Below the pieces are notes generated by a model that worked only from the letters and a program-made list of their open reading frames with translations, was not told the DNA's origin and did no database searches. Of a stretch of 54,335 bases of DNA, positions 8,449 to 18,064 are shown in pieces; within the stretch, counting starts at the first letter, position 1; each line of letters begins with the position of its first letter. A program made the position numbers and the translations under genes. This DNA is from an uncultured Bacteroidales bacterium (GTDB taxonomy: Bacteria > Bacteroidota > Bacteroidia > Bacteroidales > UBA932): positions 1 through 54,335 of the forward strand of contig URCV01000003.1 in the NCBI GenBank assembly GCA_900546445.1, given 5' to 3'.

Positions 8449-10479
8449 TTATTTCTTTATGTTAAATCTGAGTGCGCTCAAGGCCTTTACGGTAACCTGT
8501 TTGCCGTCAGGCAGGGTGACCGTGCGGTCGGTAGTGGACATATTGGCCAGAATATAGGCCCCACGGCCCTTCGTACTGAGCCACTGCGCTCCCATCACCA
8601 CGTTGGTTTTCTGATAGTTAGGAATATTGACCACAGGGTTGTCTCCTCCTGGGATGAACTCGTCTATGAAGTTGCCGCCGAGGAAGAGGTCGTGTTGGCC
8701 TTTTCTAAATTCGGCGAGATTCTTCAGGAACACCTGCTCGTTATGGTTTTCGTCGCGCATAAGCAGTTCGGGACTTACCCAGCCCAGCTGCGAACCCCAG
8801 AGAAGGCTCTTCATCGTGATGTAGTTGAAAGAGCCGTCGTTAAGCTTCCACGGCACGTATGTAAATCCGCTGTAGACACATCTGTCAGAATAGATTAGAG
8901 GGAAAAGCGGAATCATCTTCACATATGGCGTGTGTGGAGAGTTTACCACTAGCATCATATCGAAGAGGTCCATATAGCACTCCACGTTCTCTTCAGTGGT
9001 AATGGCGAGATTCTTGGTCCCGTAAAGGTCTTTTCTAATGTCGGTGAGCATCTTGCGATATGACTCCGGCCACCACTGCCCACCGCCTGGAGCGTGGTCG
9101 TGGTTAGGAGCATAGCAAGGCACGCTGGCCGCGCAGCCTATCTGGTCGATATACACACCGTTAGTTCCCAGTTCAGTAAGAATCCTGTCATTCAAGTCGT
9201 AAATGATTTTCTGCCATATAGGAGAAGAAGGACAGGTCACGGTGTTTATCACTTTCGAACTATATACTTCCGTATAGAGCGAGCCGTCGGTCTTTCTGCA
9301 GGAAGCATCCTTTCCGTCAAGTTCCTTATAGGTGTGGTTTGCAGTATCCCAGAGACGTCCGTTAATGTAAGGAGTAACGAATGCGCCCATCTTCTGGCTC
9401 TTCTCGATGGCTTCCTTAAATCCATCCTTAGCCGGGAAATAGTCCGGATAGTTAGTGTCGTATGGAAGATGCTGCCAGAAATACCAGTGCAGGCCCACGC
9501 CTTTGCCATAATATGCAAGTGCCTTGTAAAGAGCGTCTTTCATCTCAGGAGTCACGTCGATAGGGCGAAGCCACATATCGGCATTCTTAATCCACGGAGC
9601 TATCTGACGCTGTGCAATGGTCTTCTCTCCCCACTTGGTAGTGAAAGAGAACGGACGATACCACTTGACTGCCGTTTTCTGCCAATTCTCAGGATTGTAC
9701 CCCATGACTACGGACCAAGGGAGCTGGAAATGTCCACCTTCGCTCCAAGCATAAGATGTTATGGCAGACTGATAGAACACCACGTTATTTCCTTCTCCCT
9801 TCATAGTAAGGAGTTTGTTACATCCTAAAGTATCTTCGGCTGCGAAATAGACGGTAGACTCACCATTATGCATCATCACCATCTCCATCATACCGGTAAC
9901 CGAAGGATAACGCATCTGAAGATGACTGTTAGTAGGCATATCGTACTCTGCGCCATAGCCATAAGGCAATATTCCCTTAGCCTCGCCCTTGAGTCTTTTC
10001 ACCATTATGCGAGGATAATCGGCCTGGGTAAGTATCCAGCCCTCAGGCATCGAAGCGTCCATAGTCCAGTGAGGCATATCATCGTCCGGAGCGAGCGTAA
10101 CGCTTATGTTAAGCGGCCACTCCTGAGCCTCTATCATGAGATTCCAAGTGAAAGTAGCCTTTTGAACGCCATCTTTCTCCTCGAACTTGCCTCCCTTATA
10201 ATATGTAAACTTAGGCTGAAGGGTAGGATTTTCTCCGTTAGGACCTAAGAGAGTCACTTCCCACGGGTGTGTTACACTACCGGTACTTGGCAATATATTA
10301 ACTCCGTCGAAATAGAAATAACGGAAAAAGAAATTCTTCTCCGAGCCTCCGAAACGAAGCTCCACGTGATCATTTTTCAGCACGATGTCGTCCGGCAGAG
10401 CTTGAGCGTTAAGTCCCACACTAGCCACTGAAAAGACTGCGCCGAGCAGGATTGATGTTATTATTCTCTTCATTATCAT
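8449..10479 (-). CDS. Exported putative glycoside hydrolase, DUF6259-like
   Basis: A 676-residue protein with a signal peptide (cleavage probably after A-Q-A near residue 27). An N-terminal beta-rich domain (about 30-290) precedes a TIM-barrel-like region with H331-W-Y-F-W-Q-H, G-A-F-V-T-P-Y-I-N-G-R, G-V-Y-I444-D445-Q-I-G and T-T-E496-E497-N, ending in a small beta domain. This layout resembles GH31/GH36-type barrels, with D445 a candidate nucleophile and E496/E497 candidate acid/base; this is my inference. It fits the DUF6259 family as I recall it. ATG codons at the start are MIM, so the true start could be two codons later. It sits 14 nt after the 738-aa gene and directly abuts the DUF4855-like gene. 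Confidence 0.72.
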   Translation of the reverse strand: MIMKRIITSILLGAVFSVASVGLNAQALPDDIVLKNDHVELRFGGSEKNFFFRYFYFDGVNILPSTGSVTHPWEVTLLGPNGENPTLQPKFTYYKGGKFEEKDGVQKATFTWNLMIEAQEWPLNISVTLAPDDDMPHWTMDASMPEGWILTQADYPRIMVKRLKGEAKGILPYGYGAEYDMPTNSHLQMRYPSVTGMMEMVMMHNGESTVYFAAEDTLGCNKLLTMKGEGNNVVFYQSAITSYAWSEGGHFQLPWSVVMGYNPENWQKTAVKWYRPFSFTTKWGEKTIAQRQIAPWIKNADMWLRPIDVTPEMKDALYKALAYYGKGVGLHWYFWQHLPYDTNYPDYFPAKDGFKEAIEKSQKMGAFVTPYINGRLWDTANHTYKELDGKDASCRKTDGSLYTEVYSSKVINTVTCPSSPIWQKIIYDLNDRILTELGTNGVYIDQIGCAASVPCYAPNHDHAPGGGQWWPESYRKMLTDIRKDLYGTKNLAITTEENVECYMDLFDMMLVVNSPHTPYVKMIPLFPLIYSDRCVYSGFTYVPWKLNDGSFNYITMKSLLWGSQLGWVSPELLMRDENHNEQVFLKNLAEFRKGQHDLFLGGNFIDEFIPGGDNPVVNIPNYQKTNVVMGAQWLSTKGRGAYILANMSTTDRTVTLPDGKQVTVKALSALRFNIKK

Positions 10480-10493
10480 TTAGTTTTGTTTAT

Positions 10494-12710
10494 TTATTCT
10501 TTCCTAAAGAGTGATGCCAATTCACTCTCCGACAAATTCGTCTCCATTATTCTTCTCTTTCCCAATGGGACAGATATGGCATCGCCTTTTGTTCGGCATC
10601 GAACGGACTTTCCATCCATGTCGAAAACCTTAAGTCCGGCAGATTTTGCAGCCGAAGATAGCGTCAACCACCCGTCTTCCTTAAGACCTGGAGCCCAATA
10701 TATCAAGCATCCCTTTCCGTCTCGTTCGAAATAAAAGGCCCTCACGCTTTCCGTTTCCAGAAAAGGTCTATACTCATATAGAACCGGAGACCCGTCAGCC
10801 CCCTTAAGTAGCACAAACTCTCTTTGCGGGTCCTTCAACATTTCTTTCTGCGTAGCGGACAGGGAATTGGCAAGTTTCACATTCTCCCAGTCCCGAATAA
10901 CCTGAAAATTATCTTCAGTGCGCGGATGCGAGCGAATCTGGTCCAATTTGCCCATAAGCGAGATAGGGCTATCCCAAGCGAGAGCCTTGCTACATATATA
11001 TTCATACATATCAGGCTGCATACCCATCGTCTCTTCGCTTGGTGCGAGATAGTCTACCCACCCGAAATTCACGGAAGTGAAGTCGTCGTAAATTCGTCTT
11101 GCACACGGAAGCGTGTATTTCTGCATAGCAGTTCTTATCTGCTCCGGACGAAAGAGGTCAAAAGCATTGCCTCTTGTCAAAATATGCCACCCGAAATGCG
11201 ATTTCAAAGCGCCTTCACTGAACAGCGGCTTAGGGTCGAGCTTCTCATATACGCTAAGCTGCGCGCGAGAAACATTATACCAGTAAGGCTGAGGAACATC
11301 CTCGGCGCCATCGAAATATACGAATTTAAACCCGACTTCTCTATAAATATCGGCCAAATTCCACGAAATCTCATCTTGAATGCCGGTATTCTGGTCTACA
11401 CGAACGAACCTGGGCCAAGTGTCCACATCCAAAAGTCTAACCGGACTTCCCGACTTGTGAGAAGCCTTAGAAGTGCCAAGCACGCCACGTTTGCACCCCT
11501 TAAGATAATAAGGACGCTCCTCGGTAAAGGATGCATATTCTATCAATTCGTCATCTATCCTTACTATACGACGCCCCTCCTCGGTATAAAGCCCTTTGAC
11601 GAAACCATCTACCCTGATATCCGTATCAGAAGCCGTAATATCCTCATCCATCAACAATTCTATCGGATAATTCATACGAGGATCAGGAACACCTCCACAT
11701 ATATATGGATCATCTATGGAAACCTTTGAATAATGGATATGAAATCCGGGAATCAATCCTGCCTTACTAATCTTGGATGTAATGGTCTTTAGATCCTCCA
11801 TTCCGTTCGGGTAGCGTTCATTCCATAAAAAAGTACCGCAAGTATGCGCGAAATCAGGATAATACACGACCATAGTCTTGAATCCTCCCTTAAGGGCATA
11901 GCTGATATGCTCATCTATATTGGAGGTGGTTACATCCCGAAGTTCATAATATGAATAAGGATACTGCGCGCACCTGCGACTTTCCACCCCGCGTGGCAGA
12001 TTGTAATCTCGCTCCACTTCCTCTATGACATCAAGCATCCTTTCTCCTGAGGCCACTACAAGCGCCGAGCCTACTCCATTAAGGGCGACATCGGCATCGG
12101 ACCCAGCCCACATAACCAATCCGGCCCTATCGGAATAAGAATCGATGCGTGTCTTTTCGGATGTGCCCAATACGCACACGCCACTACATTCATCCCAAGT
12201 AACATTCAGCCATTCACCGAAATGACTACGACGCTTGACAGGCAACTGCAAGAATGCCAATTCGTCTATTTCCGTCCTGCGCTTGACGCCGATGGACTCC
12301 ATTCGGTAGTCTATTCTGTTAAGATTAAACGCGATGTAATCCTCGCGCACATCCACGCCTATCACCGCTATGTCGTTAGTGTTCTCGAACTCCACGAACA
12401 GACATTTACCGTCGTAGGATATTTTATTCGAAGGAAACACTTTAGGCTTAGCCGGGTACATCAAAAAGTTTTCATTGTCGTATGGCCTGTCTTGAGTCAA
12501 AGTACAGAAAGGAACACTCCCCTTCACTATTTCGAGACATTCCTGTCCACAAAGCTTATCCCACAGACTCAATGCATATCCTTCACCGGATAGCTCAAGT
12601 CGGAAAGCTCCGTTTTCAAGAACCACACGTTCACTTCCATACGCGGCGCTTCCCACCAGCATAATACCGGAGAGAAGGCTGATTGCGTATGCCAGAAAAC
12701 TTCTTGTCAT
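10494..12710 (-). CDS. Exported 738-aa TIM-barrel-like protein, putative new glycosidase
   Basis: I do not recognise the family. A signal peptide (cleavage near A-Y-G, residue 25) is followed by a beta-rich domain to about residue 250. A region with barrel-type motifs comes next: Y283-Y-P-D, P-G-F-H-I-H-Y at 321-327, F-V-Y-F-D467-G-A-E-D and L-F-S-E499-G-A. D467 and E499 are reasonable catalytic candidates by analogy with retaining glycosidases whose nucleophile sits in a Y-F/I-D-G strand end. The C-terminal ~130 residues look like a beta-sandwich. It lies between GH20 (6 nt gap) and the DUF6259-like gene (14 nt gap), so it probably acts on the same glycan. No lipobox is visible. Function is inferred from context. 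Confidence 0.7.
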   Translation of the reverse strand: MTRSFLAYAISLLSGIMLVGSAAYGSERVVLENGAFRLELSGEGYALSLWDKLCGQECLEIVKGSVPFCTLTQDRPYDNENFLMYPAKPKVFPSNKISYDGKCLFVEFENTNDIAVIGVDVREDYIAFNLNRIDYRMESIGVKRRTEIDELAFLQLPVKRRSHFGEWLNVTWDECSGVCVLGTSEKTRIDSYSDRAGLVMWAGSDADVALNGVGSALVVASGERMLDVIEEVERDYNLPRGVESRRCAQYPYSYYELRDVTTSNIDEHISYALKGGFKTMVVYYPDFAHTCGTFLWNERYPNGMEDLKTITSKISKAGLIPGFHIHYSKVSIDDPYICGGVPDPRMNYPIELLMDEDITASDTDIRVDGFVKGLYTEEGRRIVRIDDELIEYASFTEERPYYLKGCKRGVLGTSKASHKSGSPVRLLDVDTWPRFVRVDQNTGIQDEISWNLADIYREVGFKFVYFDGAEDVPQPYWYNVSRAQLSVYEKLDPKPLFSEGALKSHFGWHILTRGNAFDLFRPEQIRTAMQKYTLPCARRIYDDFTSVNFGWVDYLAPSEETMGMQPDMYEYICSKALAWDSPISLMGKLDQIRSHPRTEDNFQVIRDWENVKLANSLSATQKEMLKDPQREFVLLKGADGSPVLYEYRPFLETESVRAFYFERDGKGCLIYWAPGLKEDGWLTLSSAAKSAGLKVFDMDGKSVRCRTKGDAISVPLGKRRIMETNLSESELASLFRKE

Positions 12711-12716
12711 CTTTAA

Positions 12717-14342
12717 TTAGTCCCTATAATCCATTTTAGGCTTCGGAGCACCTTTTTTCTTGATTACAGGTCCTTCCGGCTCCTTATGCGCAGATGGGTC
12801 TCTATAGTCGAAATAGTAAATGCCCAACTCGTCGAATAATTCATAAGCGGAGTTCAACCTGCAAGAGAAATCGGCATAATTCTTATTCTTAGCCTCCGTC
12901 CAGCCCGATTCGGCGAGGGCGCACAGACGCGGATAAATCATAAAGTCGAACCTGTCGTCGTTATGCACGAGTTCCGTCCAAAGATTTGACTGAATTCCTA
13001 TGACAGGCGTCATATCCTTATCTGTCAGGTCCCAACTCTCATACCAGCCATCCGGGAAAGCATATACGTCTTCGATAGGACAAAATCCATCCCAAATACG
13101 TCCGCACTTGTGGGATTCATCCTGCACGAAATCGTAATACATAGGCTTACGTGGGCACAAGATGGTAGTATAGCCGGCCTCCAAAGACTTTCTAAGCGAC
13201 TGAGGGCGATCGTGCCTCCACCAGCATATAAGATTCTTTTCCTTATCCAACTTGAAGTCCAGTACGTCGTCCCAGGCGATGGCCTTCTTTCCGAGCATAC
13301 TCAGCGAATCGGTCATTCTGGTAATGAAATATCCTTCGGCGTCCTTAATGGTCTTAAGTCCCTCTCGACGCATAAGCTTCTGTACGTAAGGATCACGATT
13401 CCAAGCATCACTTCCATAGAACACCTCGTCGCCCCCTATGTGAATATACTGCGAAGGAAATAGTTCCGACACCTCGCGAAGTACGTCGGTAAGGAACGCA
13501 TAAGTCTGCTCCTTTCCCACATTGAATGTAAAGTCGGCAAATTGAGGAGTACCTCCGCCATTATACTCCGGATAAGCGCGATTTGCAGCCGAAGCGTGTC
13601 CCGGCATATCGATTTCCGGAATCACTTCTATATGGCGTTCTGCCGCATAAGCGACGATTTCGCGAATTTCCTCTTGAGTATAGAATTGAGCAGGAGCGTC
13701 AGGGTCGCTGTGAGTGCCTATTCCTCCGATTTCCGTAAGCTTAGGATAGCCCTTAATCTCTATTCTCCAGCCCTGCGCGTCCGTAAGATGCCAGTGAAAC
13801 TTGTTAAGCTTGAAATAAGCCATCATATCCAGAAGGCTCTCCACCTTCTCCTTTCCGAAGAAATGTCTCGCCTCATCCAGCATAAATCCACGCCACTCAT
13901 AACGCGGAGCATCCACTATCTCGCCACATCTCACATCGTCATTCACTATCTGCTGAAGAAGGGTCTGGATACCATAGAAAACGCCTGCCTGACTGCCTCT
14001 AATCTCCACAGAACGGCGTCCACTCTTCATCACATAGCCTTCACCTCCACGAGATTCGTCCAGTTTGAGACTAATCGAGTGCGCTCCACCCTTACCGTTT
14101 CGGGCCAATTCCATCTCCCCATAGCCCAACTCCTCCAGAGCCTCCTGCAAGAAATCGGCCTCTCCGCCGAGAGCCTCGTCGTACACGATTCTATCTACCT
14201 TCGAAATATCCGTCTTCGCCGAAGTGACCTCTACCTGATTAGGATAAGGAATCACATCGACCCTTACCTGGGCTTTAGTGCACGAAAGCACGAAAGTGGA
14301 AACCAGAATGCCAAATGCCAATGCCTCAGTTATGCTTTTCAT
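12717..14342 (-). CDS. GH20 beta-N-acetylhexosaminidase lipoprotein
   Basis: A 541-residue exported enzyme with a lipobox ending at Cys21. Domain order is a GH20b-type N-terminal domain (about 28-145) and a catalytic barrel beginning at Y148-E-W-R-G-F. Hallmarks are K181-F-H-W-H-L-T-D-A-Q-G-W-R, P-E-I-D-M-P-G-H249 and the catalytic pair D305-E306 in H-I-G-G-D-E. It should release terminal beta-linked GlcNAc or GalNAc from oligosaccharides using the substrate acetamido group. The tail after residue ~520 is a short basic, proline-rich extension. It follows an 85-nt spacer with a hairpin after the DUF5018 gene. Together with nagA/nagB it is the strongest clue that the target glycan contains GlcNAc. 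Confidence 0.93.
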   Translation of the reverse strand: MKSITEALAFGILVSTFVLSCTKAQVRVDVIPYPNQVEVTSAKTDISKVDRIVYDEALGGEADFLQEALEELGYGEMELARNGKGGAHSISLKLDESRGGEGYVMKSGRRSVEIRGSQAGVFYGIQTLLQQIVNDDVRCGEIVDAPRYEWRGFMLDEARHFFGKEKVESLLDMMAYFKLNKFHWHLTDAQGWRIEIKGYPKLTEIGGIGTHSDPDAPAQFYTQEEIREIVAYAAERHIEVIPEIDMPGHASAANRAYPEYNGGGTPQFADFTFNVGKEQTYAFLTDVLREVSELFPSQYIHIGGDEVFYGSDAWNRDPYVQKLMRREGLKTIKDAEGYFITRMTDSLSMLGKKAIAWDDVLDFKLDKEKNLICWWRHDRPQSLRKSLEAGYTTILCPRKPMYYDFVQDESHKCGRIWDGFCPIEDVYAFPDGWYESWDLTDKDMTPVIGIQSNLWTELVHNDDRFDFMIYPRLCALAESGWTEAKNKNYADFSCRLNSAYELFDELGIYYFDYRDPSAHKEPEGPVIKKKGAPKPKMDYRD

Positions 14343-14364
14343 CGTAATTCGTTTTTAATTGGGA

Positions 14365-14392
14365 CCGATAGGGAGTTTCACCTCCCCATCGG
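14365..14392 (-). other. Intercistronic hairpin inside the PUL
   Basis: Two 11-nt arms (14365-14375 and 14382-14392) pair with a single A-C mismatch around a 6-nt loop. It occupies the only sizeable spacer (85 nt) in the operon, between the binding-protein genes and the first glycosidase. No T-run follows on the minus strand, so a processing or mRNA-stability element, or a partial attenuator, is more likely than a full terminator. Confidence 0.6.
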
Positions 14393-14427
14393 CAAGATAA
14401 ATTTATGTATTAGTAGTTTTGCTGAGT

Positions 14428-16335
14428 TTACATATCGTAGCGGGTAATCTCGTATCCGAGAAGTCCTGCATTAGCGGTAAACATATAAACCTGAACTGAA
14501 TTACCGTCTGCGCTCGGTACGAATATTACATCGCCGCGCTTGGTAAGGTTAGTTCCACCGAACACTCCGTCGGCAGCTACATAAGGATAGGTAGAAGTCA
14601 TACCTGAAGGACTAAAACCAGTACCCTCCGGAGTACCTACGCCGTGTGTTGCATCACCTTCGCGCGAGTCGAACAAGAATCCGGTCTGTAGGGAAGTAGG
14701 AGTAGGAGACATTCCGATATTGGCCACATAGAGACGGTGTCCCCATATGCCGTTTGAAAGATTACCATTAGAAACTGCCAGAAGCTGAGTTCCGTTGAAT
14801 TCCACCACGTCGCCACCACGCATATTCTTCGCATAATCGTAGTTTCCGTTAGAAACCCACCAGTGACTCTTAGGCGCTTCGAAGATGAACGAACCTGCAG
14901 CCTCACCTGTACTCCAGCCTATCTGCGGACGGAAATCTCCTATGACACAGTAAGAAAGTGGAGAAGATGCGTTAAGAGGAATAGCCTTCGATGCGTTTTT
15001 CGTAGAGAGCCAGAACGGTTTTCCGTTAACGTCGAAAGGGCAATACTGCTCTACTTTCTTGAACTCTCCGTTACTGAAGTAGAATGCTATGATACGGCCG
15101 ACGCCTGCTTCGGTTGAAGTAATCACGGCGTCGCCACTTGTAAGGCTTCCCTTTACTGCCATCATATTGAAGAGCTCAGTTGCCTTTGAAGCAAGTGCGA
15201 GCATCTCAGGGCTCTTGATATCGAGGTCCATAATGAGCTTCGGAGCAGCTTTAATGCCGTTCTCCCAAAGATAAACCTTAATGGCTGTAGGAGTAACGAG
15301 ATAGTCCCATCCTGCGTTTACCGTAACATCCGTAGGCTCTTTAGTACAAGTATAAGTAGCTGCTACCAAGTGTCCTTCGTCATCTGTAGAGATGGCGCGA
15401 AGCTCGCGACCCGCATCTATTCCTGAGGTATTGATCTTAACGTCGGTAACCACTCTTCCCGAGAAGCGGTTGAATACGGCGCTCTTCGTCAAGTCATGCT
15501 TGTTGCTTATGATAAGATAGTTGTCGATGGCAGCCATAGAGCAGTTAGCGTCTTGCTCGAATCCGAGTGAGTTCACTGCAGTACACTGCAATCCGAAAAG
15601 ATTGGAGATATAACCGATGTTTCCGGCAGGAACAATAGAAGGGGTGTCGATAACTACCTCGTAGATAGTGTTCGACGCGCCGTCTTGAGAGATGACCTTA
15701 ATTTCCTTAGCGACATTCAGGTTTATGATTCCCGTGCTCGCATCATAGCCTTCAGCCACGATGGTAGCCCACGGAGCCGGAGTAATCTTCACTGAATTAA
15801 GCGCTGCCTCCACGGCTCCTGAAGTCTTGAGCACGGTGAGCTTGCCTTTAGGATTGCCCTCGCTAGGCTCGGTGATGCTGAACACTGCGCGAATGTCCTC
15901 GTCGGTAAGGATAGCCTTGGCCAATGAAGAATTGTCCGATTTCTTTCTGGCAGCGGTGAACACATAAGTGTTACGAGTGCCGTCTTCGTAAACCAAGTCG
16001 GTAACGAACTCCTGTCCGTCCGAGAAATCGCGAATTCCGCTGATACCCGGCTCGAACTTAGTGCCAAGTGGCATAGTAGCACGGAGTTTTATGGCTGAAA
16101 GGTCAGACATAATCTCCTCCGTATCGCTGATAAAATACGGGATATTTAGCAATACCGTATGGTTCTCGTCGTCGATGGTCGCATCGTACTCGACACCGTT
16201 CTGAACCAGAGTGGCCTTTACGGTCAGGTGCATCACATTCTCGTTATTCTCCCTTATGAGCTCGTCCGGCTTGTGGCAGGCGCTCAAAGTGAGTGAAAGG
16301 GCGAGAACCGGTAATAATATTTTACTGATTTTCAT
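14428..16335 (-). CDS. DUF5018-type surface lipoprotein (probable glycan-binding protein)
   Basis: A 635-residue lipoprotein; I start it at 16335 because this Met opens a proper signal peptide with a lipobox ending at Cys20 (L-S-A-C), while longer reading adds 15 residues that overlap susD. The N-terminal part has repeated immunoglobulin-like segments of the DUF5018 type, followed by a long beta-rich C-terminal region that may be a propeller-like domain. In SusCD loci the third gene usually encodes a surface glycan-binding protein that helps capture ligand; this assignment is by position and architecture. It follows susD by 13 nt. Confidence 0.8.
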   Translation of the reverse strand: MKISKILLPVLALSLTLSACHKPDELIRENNENVMHLTVKATLVQNGVEYDATIDDENHTVLLNIPYFISDTEEIMSDLSAIKLRATMPLGTKFEPGISGIRDFSDGQEFVTDLVYEDGTRNTYVFTAARKKSDNSSLAKAILTDEDIRAVFSITEPSEGNPKGKLTVLKTSGAVEAALNSVKITPAPWATIVAEGYDASTGIINLNVAKEIKVISQDGASNTIYEVVIDTPSIVPAGNIGYISNLFGLQCTAVNSLGFEQDANCSMAAIDNYLIISNKHDLTKSAVFNRFSGRVVTDVKINTSGIDAGRELRAISTDDEGHLVAATYTCTKEPTDVTVNAGWDYLVTPTAIKVYLWENGIKAAPKLIMDLDIKSPEMLALASKATELFNMMAVKGSLTSGDAVITSTEAGVGRIIAFYFSNGEFKKVEQYCPFDVNGKPFWLSTKNASKAIPLNASSPLSYCVIGDFRPQIGWSTGEAAGSFIFEAPKSHWWVSNGNYDYAKNMRGGDVVEFNGTQLLAVSNGNLSNGIWGHRLYVANIGMSPTPTSLQTGFLFDSREGDATHGVGTPEGTGFSPSGMTSTYPYVAADGVFGGTNLTKRGDVIFVPSADGNSVQVYMFTANAGLLGYEITRYDM

Positions 16336-16348
16336 ATTGTCTAAAATT

Positions 16349-18049
16349 TTATAGCCATTCTTCATTTTGCTCGCAAGCACTGTTATTCTTAAGTTCTGCC
16401 TTAGGAATAGGGAAAATGTTCATCTTAGGCTCGAAATGACGATCCTGAGTATCACATTCCACTCTGGTATAATTGAGAGTTCCGTCGGAGTTCTTAGTAA
16501 TCTCTATACCGTGAAGGCGTTTGCCGTCGAGTGTCTTGGTAGCGATTCCCCATCTGGTAAGGTCGAAGTAACGATGTCCCTCGAGACCGAGTTCGCATAC
16601 TCTTTCCTGGCTGAGGTCGGTGAGATACTCATTCCAAGAAGCCTTCTGTCCCCTTTCAGGCATACCTACGCGGGTTCTTACGGCATTCAAGTCGGCATAA
16701 GCCTTGTCGAAGGTGCCCTTACGTGCATAGCACTCCGAGCGAATGAGATAAATCTCGGCTGCGCGCATCTCTATCCAATACTGACCGCTCAAGATATTCG
16801 TAAAATTGATCTTAGGGCTGTCGCTCAAGAACTTGCGGATTACATAACCGGTAGTGGTCTTGTGAACGTTATCCTGACCACTGGTAGCGAACTTCATATA
16901 GTTCTTGCTCTCTACCGTGAGGTCGAGTTTTCTTCCCAGCCAATCGGCTCCATTATAAAGGATGGAAGCATAGAAACGGATGTCGCGGTTCTGGAAAGGT
17001 TCGTTTCCATAAGCTGCTAGGTTATCCCAGTCGAATGCCTGCCATTCGTCACCTACCTTTATGTCGAACATAGAAGCGTACTCGTCTGAAGGAGTAGCGC
17101 ACACGCCTGCGTCAAAATTTGGCAGTCCTAACTGTATAGGGTCGCCCGGAGCGCAGAAATAGGTATTGAAGTTATGCTGCTTGGCACTTGCGTTACCTGT
17201 TCCCTGCTGGAAATAAGCTGCGAGGATCACTTCCTTGTTACCTACGGCGGTGTAGATTTTATTATAGTCTGCAACACTGCTTACAGGAAGCATATCGTAA
17301 CCCATCTTAAGCACGTCGTCGCAAGCCTGGATGGCCTCGTCATATCTTCCGGCATACAGACAAGCCCTAGCCTTCATTCCTATGGCAGCGGCCTTGGTAA
17401 TACGGCCGAAATTCGTAGCGGCATCTTCCCAAACCTCAGGGAGGTCTTCGGCAGCCTTAGTGTACTCACTGATTATGAACTCGTAGCACTCTTCCTTTGT
17501 AGAACGTGCCTTGGTTCTTTCGTTAGGACCATCCACGTGGTCTTCGCTGATTCTAAGAATCACTCCACCGTGTCGGATGACCAATTCCTGATAGGCGAAT
17601 GCACGGAGGAAGCGAACTTCCGCCTTTCTAATCTTTACCTGTTCAGGGTCCAATTTGTCAGCACGGCCATTGCTGATGTCGTAGAAGAATTCGTTAAGCT
17701 GACGGATGTAAGTGTACATAGTAGACCAATTACTGCGATAATTGGCATCTACCGTAACATAGTTCGTATTATAAAAGGCTTGGTTTACCTGTCCCTTGTC
17801 GCCCCACCACGAATATTTAAGGAGTTCGGACACACCGTCATCCATAATATATCCGTTAGAGATGTCGGAATTGGCATACAGGACAGCGTAAAGTCCCTTA
17901 ACATAATAGTCCATATTAGTAACCGATGCGTATGCGACAGGCTCACCGTACCATCCCGTAGGCTCCAAGTCCAAGACCCCGTTGCAGGAAGTCAGAGTCG
18001 CAGCGCCGGCTACAAGTCCTATAATAGTATTTCTAAATATCTTTTTCAT
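16349..18049 (-). CDS. SusD/RagB family outer-membrane lipoprotein
   Basis: A 566-residue protein with a signal peptide and lipobox ending at Cys22 (L-T-S-C). The helical TPR-like half (Y-I-R-Q-L-N-E-F-F, E-V-R-F-L-R-A-F-A-Y, A-A-I-G-M-K-A-R-A-C-L-Y-A-G-R-Y-D-E-A) and the C-terminal R-T-R-V-G-M-P and E-R-V-C-E-L-G-L-E-G-H-R-Y-F-D-L-T-R-W-G segments are hallmark SusD features. It forms the lid of the SusC barrel and binds glycan outside the cell. It lies 15 nt after susC. Length is typical (500-600). Confidence 0.96.
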   Translation of the reverse strand: MKKIFRNTIIGLVAGAATLTSCNGVLDLEPTGWYGEPVAYASVTNMDYYVKGLYAVLYANSDISNGYIMDDGVSELLKYSWWGDKGQVNQAFYNTNYVTVDANYRSNWSTMYTYIRQLNEFFYDISNGRADKLDPEQVKIRKAEVRFLRAFAYQELVIRHGGVILRISEDHVDGPNERTKARSTKEECYEFIISEYTKAAEDLPEVWEDAATNFGRITKAAAIGMKARACLYAGRYDEAIQACDDVLKMGYDMLPVSSVADYNKIYTAVGNKEVILAAYFQQGTGNASAKQHNFNTYFCAPGDPIQLGLPNFDAGVCATPSDEYASMFDIKVGDEWQAFDWDNLAAYGNEPFQNRDIRFYASILYNGADWLGRKLDLTVESKNYMKFATSGQDNVHKTTTGYVIRKFLSDSPKINFTNILSGQYWIEMRAAEIYLIRSECYARKGTFDKAYADLNAVRTRVGMPERGQKASWNEYLTDLSQERVCELGLEGHRYFDLTRWGIATKTLDGKRLHGIEITKNSDGTLNYTRVECDTQDRHFEPKMNIFPIPKAELKNNSACEQNEEWL

Positions 18050-18064
18050 TTTTCTTTTCCTCCA

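Noticed and set aside
10824..11729. 301-codon plus-strand frame in the PUL
   Set aside because: Antisense to the 738-aa protein; no signal, no motif.
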